NCBI GenBank assembly: GCA_035570595.1
Contig: DATMLF010000254.1
Span: forward strand, 1-40,936
Reading direction: 5' to 3'
DNA from: AP-15 sp035570595
Lineage (GTDB): Bacteria; Pseudomonadota; Alphaproteobacteria; ATCC43930; CGMCC-115725
DNA length: 40,936 bases
Part shown: positions 16,530 through 23,960 of the stretch, in pieces
Position numbering within the stretch: the stretch's first letter is position 1
Layout of the letters: the number at the start of each line of letters is the position of its first letter
Notes under the pieces: model-generated
What the model was told of the DNA's origin: nothing
The model's input: only the letters and a program-made list of their open reading frames with translations
The model's database searches: none
Position numbers and translations under genes: made by a program

Positions 16530-17314
16530 TGTGCACGACCTGCGGCTGCTCCGGCACGTCCGAGGCGGCGGTGCTCGACTCCGGCCATTCTCACGACGGC
16601 GACCATCACGCCCACGTTCACCAGCACGGCCACGAGCACGCGCCGGGCGCGGTGGTGAGCCTGGAGCAGCAGATCCTGGCCAAGAACAGCCTTTTGGCCG
16701 AGCGCAACCGCGGCTGGTTCGCCGGCCGCGGCATCCTCGCGTTAAACCTTGTCAGCTCCCCCGGGGCGGGCAAGACGACCTTGCTCGAGCGCACGATCCG
16801 CGAGCTTGGCCCGACCCTCCCGATCGGCGTCGTCGAGGGCGACCAGGCGACCGAGACCGACGCCGCGCGCATCCGCGCCGCGGGGTGCGAGGCGGTTCAG
16901 ATCAACACCGGGACGGGCTGTCATCTCGACGCCGACATGGTCCGGCGCGGCCTCGCCGCGCTGAAGCCGGCGCCCGGCTCGGTGGTGATGATCGAGAACG
17001 TCGGCAATCTCGTCTGCCCGGCGCTGTTCGACCTCGGCGAGCACGCGAAAGTGGTCATGCTGTCGGTGACCGAAGGCGACGACAAGCCGCTCAAATACCC
17101 GCACATGTTCCGCGCCGCCCAGTTGATGGTCGTCACCAAGTCCGACCTGTTGCCGTATGTCGACTTCAGCATCGAGCGCTGTCTCGGCCACGCCCGAGCG
17201 GTCAACCGTCCGATCCGGACGTTCGTGCTGTCCGCCGCCACCGGCGAAGGTGTGGCGGCGTGGTACGACTGGCTGACGACCGAGCGCGCCGCTGTTCTGG
17301 AGGCGTCGGCCTGA
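16529..17314 (+). CDS. hypB: Nickel-insertion GTPase HypB
   Basis: A 261-residue GTPase that drives nickel insertion. The N-terminus MCTTCGC gives the high-affinity CxxCxC nickel site, followed by a His-rich stretch (residues 20-37) that may store nickel. Then come the P-loop SSPGAGKTTLLERT (about 76-89), GDQATETDA, TGTGCHLDADMV with the dimer metal-site Cys and His, VIENVGNLVCPA and VVTKSDLLPY. It is the last gene of the hydrogenase transcript; the next gene is 266 bases on and has its own promoter-like sequence. Confidence 0.96.
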   Translation: MCTTCGCSGTSEAAVLDSGHSHDGDHHAHVHQHGHEHAPGAVVSLEQQILAKNSLLAERNRGWFAGRGILALNLVSSPGAGKTTLLERTIRELGPTLPIGVVEGDQATETDAARIRAAGCEAVQINTGTGCHLDADMVRRGLAALKPAPGSVVMIENVGNLVCPALFDLGEHAKVVMLSVTEGDDKPLKYPHMFRAAQLMVVTKSDLLPYVDFSIERCLGHARAVNRPIRTFVLSAATGEGVAAWYDWLTTERAAVLEASA

Positions 17315-17439
17315 CGCTCGTAGAGTTTCGCGCCCCACGCGTTGCGCGAACCGCCGGCGAACCCGGCGCCGGGGTCGGAATGACCCGGCGGACGGCATCC
17401 GGGTTGGCCGGATTTGGCGGATCTTGAGAATCCCGGTGG

Positions 17440-17467
17440 TTGTGAAACTATAGCGCGTCTTTATAAT
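17440..17467 (+). promoter_or_regulatory. Predicted sigma-70 promoter of the LVIVD-repeat gene
   Basis: TTGTGA at 17440-17445 and a perfect TATAAT at 17462-17467 are 16 bases apart, in an otherwise GC-rich spacer between hypB and the LVIVD gene. A start near 17474 would give a leader of about 107 bases. No other -10 this good was noticed in the window. Confidence 0.55.
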
Positions 17468-17580
17468 CGCGGCGTTTGTCGGAGAATGGAGGATCGGGCG
17501 CCGGTCGGAAACCGGGCAGCGATGGCGCCGCTCGGACAACAGAGAAAATCGCACCAGCGGGGAAAACCTAGGAGGGATTG

Positions 17581-19311
17581 ATGAGTGACCTGCGTCGACG
17601 GGCCCGGGCCTGCGGGCTCGCGCTTGCCATCGGTTGGTCTGGTCTCGTGCTCGGAGCGGTCGGCGTCGCGTCGGCCCAGGCCTATCTGCCGGACGGGCCG
17701 AACGTCCCGGTCATCAGGCTTAACGAAAGCCAGGAGGGCGCCGCTGGCCTGCCGGCGCTGCCGGTGCCGCCGCCCAACGGCTGGAACCAGCAGTCGATCT
17801 GGAACATGAAGGTCGTCGGGTTCAACGACAACCAGGGCCGCCCGAGCTCCGACGACGGCTGGATCGAAAACCAGAACGGCCGCTACATCCTCTACATGAC
17901 CGACTCCGGCGGCAGCGCCTACAATCCGATGACGCATCAGACGGAGCCCAACGGCACCTCGCTGATCGACGTGACGCACCCCGACCACCCGGTCTTCCTG
18001 CATCACATCCCGTCGACACAGGGCAGTTCGTCGCATGTGGCCGTGTGCGGCGGCAGCACCTTGCCGCACGGAACGCCCGGCAAATGGTACATGCTCCGGC
18101 ATGACGGCTCGATCAATCAGGAGATCTGGGACGTCACCGACCCGACCAACCCGGTTCGCCTCCAGGTCATCCTCAGCGGGCTCAACTTTACGCACCACGA
18201 CTGGTGGGAATGCGACACCGGGATCGCCTACCTGATCGCCGGCAGTCAGGCCGACGGATGGTATTCGGGGCAGCACGTCTACATCTACGACATCAGCAAT
18301 CCCTACAACCCGGTCTTCATCCGGCAATGGGGACTGGTCGGCCAGCAGCCGACCGCGTCAAAGACGGCGCAGAGCTGCTACAATGATCCGACCGGGGTCA
18401 ACGGCCCATGCTATGAAGGTGTGACCAATCCCACCGGGCCCGGCGACCCTGAAATGGTTCACCAGGTGTATTCGGCGGGCACGGCGATAAACCGGGTGTA
18501 CATGCCCTATGGCGTCAGCAGCACCGGCGTCTTTCAAATCCTCGACCGCAACAAGCTGCTGAACGGGTGCAACACCAGCGTCAACCCGGCGGCCTCGACG
18601 AGTTGCGCGAACAGCCCGAGCCAGGCCGACCTGCTCTATCCGCAGATCAGCTACACGACGACCAACCCCAACCAAGGGGGGCACACCTCGATCCCGATCT
18701 TCGGGGTGCCGATCCCGCAGGCGCAGCAGAACTTCCTCGACGGCACGCCGCAAAAATACGACCTGTTGGCGGTTACCTCCGAGGACACCACCAACGACTG
18801 TCTCGGGCAACCGTGGAAAAATCCGCAGCTGCTCGACATCACCAACGATCTGGCGATATGGCCGATCTCCTCGATGACTGTCGGCCAATTTCCGGGAAAT
18901 TTCTGCGCCAAAGGATCACGCTTTGGTTCTCACGAACTCAATCGTGAGATCTATGCCCCCTATTACGGCAAGATCATCGTCGCGGCCTTTTTTAACGCGG
19001 GGCTGCAGGTGTTTGACGTCCGCGACCCCTACAACCCGCGGCGCGTCGCCTATTTCATCCAGGCGCCGAACGCCAACACGCAGGCCAGCTGCGGGACTTA
19101 CCAGGGGGACACGAACTATTGCCGCAAGGCGATCTTTTCCGATCTCGGCGAGGTCGACGACCGCGGCTACATCTACAACCTCGACCGCGCCGGTTCCGGC
19201 CTGACCGTGCTGAAGCTGACCGGAGACGCGCTCGATGCGGTGGCAACACCCCACGTCAACGTGCCCTCGTCGCAGCAACCGGTGCCAATGCCGCCGCCGT
19301 TAAAGGAATAG
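17581..19311 (+). CDS. Secreted LVIVD-repeat (beta-propeller-like) protein
   Basis: A 576-residue exported protein. A Sec-type signal peptide (RRR, then a hydrophobic stretch, cleavage near A-S-A-Q-A) covers the first 34 or so residues. The mature part has LVIVD-type repeats ending in the pattern [IV]xD[VI]x[HDN]PxxPxx: SLIDVTHPDHPVFLHHI, EIWDVTDPTNPVRLQVI, YIYDISNPYNPVFIRQW and VFDVRDPYNPRRVAYFI. Several Cys residues could form disulfides outside the cytoplasm. ATG chosen because AGGAGGG ends four bases before it; a TTG codon directly precedes it. It lies 266 bases after hypB and has its own promoter, so a link to the hydrogenase is possible but unproven. Function unknown. Confidence 0.85.
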   Translation: MSDLRRRARACGLALAIGWSGLVLGAVGVASAQAYLPDGPNVPVIRLNESQEGAAGLPALPVPPPNGWNQQSIWNMKVVGFNDNQGRPSSDDGWIENQNGRYILYMTDSGGSAYNPMTHQTEPNGTSLIDVTHPDHPVFLHHIPSTQGSSSHVAVCGGSTLPHGTPGKWYMLRHDGSINQEIWDVTDPTNPVRLQVILSGLNFTHHDWWECDTGIAYLIAGSQADGWYSGQHVYIYDISNPYNPVFIRQWGLVGQQPTASKTAQSCYNDPTGVNGPCYEGVTNPTGPGDPEMVHQVYSAGTAINRVYMPYGVSSTGVFQILDRNKLLNGCNTSVNPAASTSCANSPSQADLLYPQISYTTTNPNQGGHTSIPIFGVPIPQAQQNFLDGTPQKYDLLAVTSEDTTNDCLGQPWKNPQLLDITNDLAIWPISSMTVGQFPGNFCAKGSRFGSHELNREIYAPYYGKIIVAAFFNAGLQVFDVRDPYNPRRVAYFIQAPNANTQASCGTYQGDTNYCRKAIFSDLGEVDDRGYIYNLDRAGSGLTVLKLTGDALDAVATPHVNVPSSQQPVPMPPPLKE

Positions 19312-19387
19312 GCGGCAGGCTCGTCGACGCGACCCGCGCCAGGCTCGCCCGTGGAGCCTGGCCGGGTTTTTCGATCGGGGACAGGTC

Positions 19388-19777
19388 ATGACCGGCAAAT
19401 GGCTGTCGACCGCGATGGGGTTCGCGCTGTGCTGGATCGCCTCGGCGGCCGGCTATACCGCGGACCTCGCTCGCGATCCCGGCCAGCCGCGGGCATTCGA
19501 CGCCGCGACGCTGGCGAAAGTGACCCCGGGCGAGACCACCAAAACCCAGGTCGAGGCGTTGCTCGGCCAGCCGTGGCGAACCACGTTTTCCGACGACTCG
19601 GACGAGCCGGGCCCGGTCGTGTGGGAGTATCGCGGCCGCGACGCGAGCGGCACCTACAGCATTCACGTCGAGTTCGACAGTCATGACGTGACGACCTTGA
19701 TCGCGAAGATCCCGGACACAACCGAAGAAGCGCCGGCACGGGTCGCCAAGACGCCGCCCCAACCCGCCAAGCCATAG
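19388..19777 (+). CDS. Small exported protein with a BamE/SmpA-like domain
   Basis: A 129-residue protein with an N-terminal signal peptide (MTGKWLSTAMGFALCWIASAAG) and no proper lipobox, so a soluble periplasmic product is expected. The core KVTPGETTKTQVEALLGQPWRT followed by VVWEYRGRD and YSIHVEFDSHDVTT has the helix-turn and strand pattern of SmpA/OmlA/BamE domains, which pack against outer-membrane or wall partners. The tail is Ala/Pro/Lys-rich. It follows the LVIVD gene by 76 bases on the same strand and may be co-transcribed. It is not the true BamE, which is a lipoprotein. Confidence 0.7.
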   Translation: MTGKWLSTAMGFALCWIASAAGYTADLARDPGQPRAFDAATLAKVTPGETTKTQVEALLGQPWRTTFSDDSDEPGPVVWEYRGRDASGTYSIHVEFDSHDVTTLIAKIPDTTEEAPARVAKTPPQPAKP

Positions 19778-19860
19778 AGGGCTTTTCGATTAGAGCGAAC
19801 CCCGCGGGTGAACTAGAAGCGCTCGCGACCTCTACAGCATCCATCGCGACGAAGGAGCGT

Positions 19861-20028
19861 GTGAAGAAATCGGACAACTTGAGAGCTCGTCATTCCGGGA
19901 TGCCCCTTGGCAGGCCCGGAACCGATGGAAACATTGCCCTGCCGGTATTTTCCAAGGCCGTTTGCTTGGGTTCGGGGCTCGCGGGCAATGCCCGCGCCCC
20001 GGAATGACGTCCCCTCGGATTTCTTCAC
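19861..20028. repeat. MITE-like palindromic element
   Basis: A 168-base element bounded by perfect 11-base terminal inverted repeats, GTGAAGAAATC at 19861-19871 and GATTTCTTCAC at 20018-20028. Nested inside are a CGTCATTCCGGG arm and its inverse CCCCGGAATGACG. The inner parts resemble the CGTCATTCCGGGGC repeats scattered in Bradyrhizobium-like genomes. No coding capacity. It occupies most of the 447-base gap (19778-20224) before the CBS gene; I see nothing else in that gap. Confidence 0.7.
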
Positions 20029-20224
20029 CGCAACATGCTGCCTTAAGCCTCGCGGTCAGAGATCGGCTCGCGGCGCGTCCTTGGCCCGCCCACCGAGATT
20101 GCGTCACGGGGGCGTCGCTCGGCCACCCGGATGCGAATGGCGTCGCAAGCGGTTTGATTGATCCGCGACGGCACGCGGTGATACTCTTTTTTCGTCAACA
20201 CAGAAAAGCGGACTGGAGGCTTCG

Positions 20225-20932
20225 ATGCGCGCCATGGACGTCATGACAACCCCGGTGATCACCGTCGACCCCGAGACCTCGGTGCAAGATCTGGCGAAGC
20301 TGCTGTCCGAGAAGGGCATCAGCGGCGTGCCGGTGGTCGAGAACGGCGACCGCCTGGTGGGCGTCGTCAGCGAAGGCGATTTGCTGCACCGCGCCGAGAC
20401 CGGCACCGAGCGCCGCCTGCAGAAGCGGCGGTCATGGTGGCTCGACTCGCTCGCCGCCGAGGAGGAGGCCGCCCGCGACTACGTCAAGGCGCATGGCCGC
20501 CGGGTCAGCGACATCATGAGCCGCGACGTAATCACGGTCGCCGACACGGCCGACCTCGCCGAGGTTGCGATGCTGCTCGAAACCAAGCTGATCAAGCGGG
20601 TCCCGGTGGTGCGCGACGGCCGGCTCGTCGGCATCATCAGCCGCGCCAACCTGGTGCGCGCGCTGGCGACGACCTCGAGCGCGCCGGCGATCGTCGCCGA
20701 CGCCGACGACCGCTCGATCCGCGAGAGGCTGCTGAACGAGTTGCGCGGCCAACGCTGGGCCAACATCTGGGCCGCCGACATCATGGTCCGCGACAAGGTC
20801 GTCCACGTCTGGATGGCCGACGACCAGCCCGAGGCCGAAAAGCAGGCGCTGCGCGTCGCCGCCGAAAACATCCCGGGGGTGCGCCGGGTCGAGGAGCACA
20901 TCGTGCCCGCCCCGGTCATCCCGGCGTTCTGA
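20225..20932 (+). CDS. CBS-domain pair plus BON-domain protein
   Basis: A 235-residue soluble protein. CBS 1 (about 5-60: MDVMTTPVITVDPETSVQDL, GISGVPVVENGDRLVGVVSEGDLL) and CBS 2 (about 93-150: VSDIMSRDVITVADTADL, IKRVPVVRDGRLVGIISRANLV) form a Bateman module that normally binds adenine nucleotides. A C-terminal BON-like domain (about 165-228: SIRERLLNEL, VVHVWMADDQPEAEKQALRVAAENIPGV) may bind membrane or protein partners. The role is presumably energy-state sensing, with the partner unknown. TGGAGG lies a few bases before the start. It stands alone between repeat-containing spacers. Confidence 0.85.
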   Translation: MRAMDVMTTPVITVDPETSVQDLAKLLSEKGISGVPVVENGDRLVGVVSEGDLLHRAETGTERRLQKRRSWWLDSLAAEEEAARDYVKAHGRRVSDIMSRDVITVADTADLAEVAMLLETKLIKRVPVVRDGRLVGIISRANLVRALATTSSAPAIVADADDRSIRERLLNELRGQRWANIWAADIMVRDKVVHVWMADDQPEAEKQALRVAAENIPGVRRVEEHIVPAPVIPAF

Positions 20933-20954
20933 CCGGCAGACGTTTCTCTCCGCC

Positions 20955-21037
20955 GGTAGGGTGGGTGGAGCCTCGGCGAAACCCGCCGTTTTGGCCGCGC
21001 GCGTGATGGGTTTCGCTTGGGCTCAACCCATCCTGCC
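20955..21037. repeat. Inverted-repeat element (GTAGGGTGGG type)
   Basis: The left arm GGTAGGGTGGGTGGAGCCTC with GGCGAAACCC and the right arm GGGTTTCGC-TTGGGCTCAACCCATCCTGCC are imperfect reverse complements. This resembles the GTAGGATGGGTTGAGC palindromes dispersed in many alphaproteobacteria. It fills much of the 218-base spacer between the CBS gene and the CoA-transferase and could act as a terminator-like hairpin for the former. Confidence 0.55.
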
Positions 21038-21150
21038 AAATCCGCCAGCTCTGCCCGCGGCAGCGCCAGGGGCGCGCGTCGCGGCTTGACGTTGCCGGGC
21101 GGGCGTAGTCTCGTCCGTCCGCCGTTGATGCCGCTGCGAAAGGCTGCGCG

Positions 21151-22347
21151 ATGCCGGGGCCGCTTTACGGATATCGAATTGTCGACCTGACCTCGAACGT
21201 CTCGGGGCCGTTGGCGACGATGATCCTCGCCGACCAGGGCGCCGACGTGATCAAGGTCGAGGCCCCGGGCGGCGGCGATGCGACCCGCGCCGGCGGCAAC
21301 CGGCGGGCCGGCTTTACCGCGTCCTTTCTCAACAACAACCGCAACAAGCGCTCGATTGTCCTCGACCTCAAAAAGCCGGCGGCGGTGCGGGCATTGCTGC
21401 GGCTCGCCGCTCGGGCCGATGTCTTCATCCAGAATTTCCGACCCGGCGTCGCCGAGCGGCTGGGCGTCGGCGAGGAGGCGGTGCGCGCGGTTGCGCCGAG
21501 GATCGTCTACGTGTCGATCAGCGGTTTTGGCGAAAAGGGCCCTTATGCCGAGAAGCCGGCCTACGACCCGGTGATCCAGGGCTTCTCGGGGATTGCGTCG
21601 GTGCAGGCGGGTTCGGACGAGGCCCGGCCGCGCCTGCTGCGCACGATCCTGCCCGACAAGTTGACCGCGATCACCGCCTCGCAGGCGGTCACCGCCGCGC
21701 TGCTGGCGCGCGAGCGCACCGGCGAGGGCCAGCACGTCCGGTTGTCGATGCTCGAAGCGGTGCTCGCGTTTATGTGGGCCTCCGACATGGGCGACCAGAC
21801 GTTTGTCGGCGACGACCCGCCGCGCCAGTCGGCGGCGAGCGCGCACGACCTGATCTACGACACCGCGGACGGGTACGTCACCGTCGCGGCCTTGACCGAC
21901 CGGCAATGGGCCGGCCTGGCGCGGGCGGCCGGGCACCCGGAGTGGGTCGAGGACGCGCGCTTCCGGACGCCGGCATTGCGCCAGCAGAACATCGACGCCC
22001 GGCTCCATGTGACGCAGCGGGCGCTGGTGACCCGCCCGACCGCGGAGTGGCTCGAGCGGCTGACCGCGGCCCAGGTGCCGTGCGGCCCGGTGCTGACCCG
22101 CAACGAGGTCATCGGCCACCCGCAAGTCGCCGCGTTGGGGCTGGTCGTCGAAACCGACCACCAGCAAGCGGGGCGGCTGCGCCAGACGCGCGGTGCCGCG
22201 CGATTCTCGCGCACCCCGGCGGAAATCCGCCGCGGCGCCCCGGCGCTCGGCGAGCACACCGCGGAGGTTTTGCGCGAGGCCGGTTATTCGCCGGCCGAAA
22301 TTGAAATGCTGCAAGTCGAGGCCGCGCCGGGGGGAGGCGGCCGATGA
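21151..22347 (+). CDS. Family III CoA-transferase (CaiB/BaiF)
   Basis: A 398-residue enzyme that moves CoA between acyl-CoAs and carboxylates through a ternary-complex mechanism. The N-terminal nucleotide-fold ILADQGADVIKVEAPGGGDATR, NNNRNKRSIVLDLK and QNFRPGVAERLGVG are classic. The catalytic Asp is D139 in PAYDPVIQGFSGIAS. The C-terminal part carries QVPCGPVLTRNEV. The specific acids are not predictable. Its ATG lies 30 bases after the GC-rich spacer with only a weak AAGG site; its end overlaps the GST gene as ATGA, so the two are translationally coupled. Confidence 0.9.
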   Translation: MPGPLYGYRIVDLTSNVSGPLATMILADQGADVIKVEAPGGGDATRAGGNRRAGFTASFLNNNRNKRSIVLDLKKPAAVRALLRLAARADVFIQNFRPGVAERLGVGEEAVRAVAPRIVYVSISGFGEKGPYAEKPAYDPVIQGFSGIASVQAGSDEARPRLLRTILPDKLTAITASQAVTAALLARERTGEGQHVRLSMLEAVLAFMWASDMGDQTFVGDDPPRQSAASAHDLIYDTADGYVTVAALTDRQWAGLARAAGHPEWVEDARFRTPALRQQNIDARLHVTQRALVTRPTAEWLERLTAAQVPCGPVLTRNEVIGHPQVAALGLVVETDHQQAGRLRQTRGAARFSRTPAEIRRGAPALGEHTAEVLREAGYSPAEIEMLQVEAAPGGGGR

Positions 22348-23054
22348 TCGATTTTTATTATTGGCCGACGCCGAACGGGTGGAAGGTCGCGATCATGCTC
22401 GAGGAATGCGGCCTCAACTATCGCGTGATCCCGGTGAATATCGGCAAGGGCGACCAGTTCAAGCCCGAGTTCCTCGAGATCAGCCCGAACAACCGGATGC
22501 CGGCGATCGTCGACCATGACGCCTCGGCGGGGTTTGACGACGGGCCGGTGGCGGTGTTCGAGTCGGGCGCCATCCTGATCCACCTTGCCGAAAAAGCGGG
22601 GCGGTTCATGCCGCAGAGCCGGCGCGGCTACAAGGAATGCCTCGAATGGCTGTTCTGGCAGGTCGGCAATCTCGGGCCGATGGCCGGGCAGCTCAGCCAC
22701 TTCGTCAATTACGCGCCGGGCGAGCACCCCTATTCGCACAAGCGCTATGCCGACGAGTATAACCGCTGCCTCGGCGTGCTCGAACGCCGGCTTGAGGGCC
22801 GCGAATTCATCCTCGGCGACTATTCGATCGCCGACATGGCGTCATGGCCGTGGGTGTTGATCGCCAAGCCCTTGGGCCAAGCGCTCGACGACTTCCCGAA
22901 CGTCGCGCGCTGGCGCGCCGCGGTGCGGGACCGGCCGGCGGTGCGGCGCGGCGTCGACCTCGGCAAGGAGTTGCGCCGCTCGGCGCCGCCCTCCGACGAC
23001 GAGCGCCGGGTGCTGTTCAACCAGACCGCGCGCATCGGCCCAGGCCGCGAATAG
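22344..23054 (+). CDS. Glutathione S-transferase family protein (YfcG/YghU-like)
   Basis: A 236-residue cytoplasmic protein with a thioredoxin-fold N-terminal domain (IDFYYWPTPNGWKVAIMLEE; PNNRMPAIVDHD with the cis-Pro; VFESGAILIHLAEK, the glutathione-contacting ES pair) and an all-helical C-terminal domain (YSIADMASWPWV as the family N-capping box). The WPTPNGWK start places it near the Nu-class disulfide-bond oxidoreductases YfcG and YghU, which use a Thr/Asn rather than Ser or Cys. It is coupled to the upstream CoA-transferase, suggesting a role with an electrophilic acyl compound; that part is inference. Confidence 0.88.
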   Translation: MIDFYYWPTPNGWKVAIMLEECGLNYRVIPVNIGKGDQFKPEFLEISPNNRMPAIVDHDASAGFDDGPVAVFESGAILIHLAEKAGRFMPQSRRGYKECLEWLFWQVGNLGPMAGQLSHFVNYAPGEHPYSHKRYADEYNRCLGVLERRLEGREFILGDYSIADMASWPWVLIAKPLGQALDDFPNVARWRAAVRDRPAVRRGVDLGKELRRSAPPSDDERRVLFNQTARIGPGRE

Positions 23055-23096
23055 ACCGTTGACCACCGCGACCCGCGAGCGCGGGCGACCGGCTGG

Positions 23097-23858
23097 TCAG
23101 GCCGGCCCCTTGCGGCTCAAAAACTCCTTGAAGCCCTCGCGCGGGTGGCCGGCGGCGAGCCAGGTGGCGCGGGCGTCCTCCTCGGTCGCGTAGCAGTCGC
23201 GCCAGCCCATGCCGACCTGCTCGTGCAGCAGGCGCTTGATCCCCTGGACCATGCGCGCGTCGTTTTTAGCGATCATCTGGCCGATCTCGACCGCGGTCTC
23301 GACAAGTCGCGCCGCCGGCACGACCTGGTTCAGGAGGCCGATGCGCTCCGCCTCTTCGGCGGCCACGACTCGCCCGGTGTAGAGCAGCTCCTTGGCTTTT
23401 GGCAGGCCGACCAAGAGCGGCAACGACCAGGTCGAGTTGACCCGGCCGTAGCTCGCCGCCAGAAACCGGAACTGCGTACGCTCGCAGCCGATGCGCAGGT
23501 CGAGCGTCGACGACAAGAGTGCGGCGCCGCCATAGGCGAGCCCGTTGATCGCGCCGATCAGCGGCTTTGCAAAGGTTGCGACATGCCACGTCGCCTCGCT
23601 GCGAAACGCCTGGCGCTGCGCCAGTTCCTCGCTTGTGAGGCCGGCCATCTCGTGAATGTCGGCGCCCGCGGAAAAAGCGCGCTCGCCGGCACCGGTCAGG
23701 ACCACCGCCTTGACCGCGTCGTCTCTCTCGAATTCGGTCAACGCCTCGTCGAGCTCGCGTGCCAGCCCAAAGCTCAGCGCGTTGAGCTTGTCCGGCCGGT
23801 TCAAGGTGATCACAGCGACCCCGTCGCTGCACTCGGTCAGGATGAATTCAAAGGCCAT
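23097..23858 (-). CDS. Enoyl-CoA hydratase/isomerase (crotonase) family protein
   Basis: A 253-residue crotonase-fold protein. VITLNRPDKLNALS, ERAFSAGADIHEM (first oxyanion-hole strand) and GLAYGGAALLS (second) are clear. Where true hydratases carry their two catalytic glutamates, this protein reads FRFLAASYG and RVNSTWSLP with no Glu, so simple hydration activity is doubtful. It may be an isomerase, hydrolase or other crotonase variant. It is transcribed away from the second CoA-transferase with about 100 bases between the starts. Confidence 0.85.
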   Translation of the reverse strand: MAFEFILTECSDGVAVITLNRPDKLNALSFGLARELDEALTEFERDDAVKAVVLTGAGERAFSAGADIHEMAGLTSEELAQRQAFRSEATWHVATFAKPLIGAINGLAYGGAALLSSTLDLRIGCERTQFRFLAASYGRVNSTWSLPLLVGLPKAKELLYTGRVVAAEEAERIGLLNQVVPAARLVETAVEIGQMIAKNDARMVQGIKRLLHEQVGMGWRDCYATEEDARATWLAAGHPREGFKEFLSRKGPA

Positions 23859-23960
23859 TGCGGCGTCCCTTTGCGGCTCGTTGGCAGTTTGACACTATGC
23901 GGAAGCGGGTGTTAGCTCAACCGCGACGCCGGCTTGGCGCGGCGCAACCGCACGGAGGCG

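Noticed and set aside
17315..17439. GC-rich palindrome CCCGGCGCCGGG near 17365 as hypB terminator
   Set aside because: It is short and self-complementary with no usable loop and no T-run follows, so a terminator call is not supported.
20479..22314. A 611-codon minus-strand frame opposite the CBS gene and first CoA-transferase
   Set aside because: It spans two well-supported genes and a repeat and has no recognisable domain; an antisense shadow.
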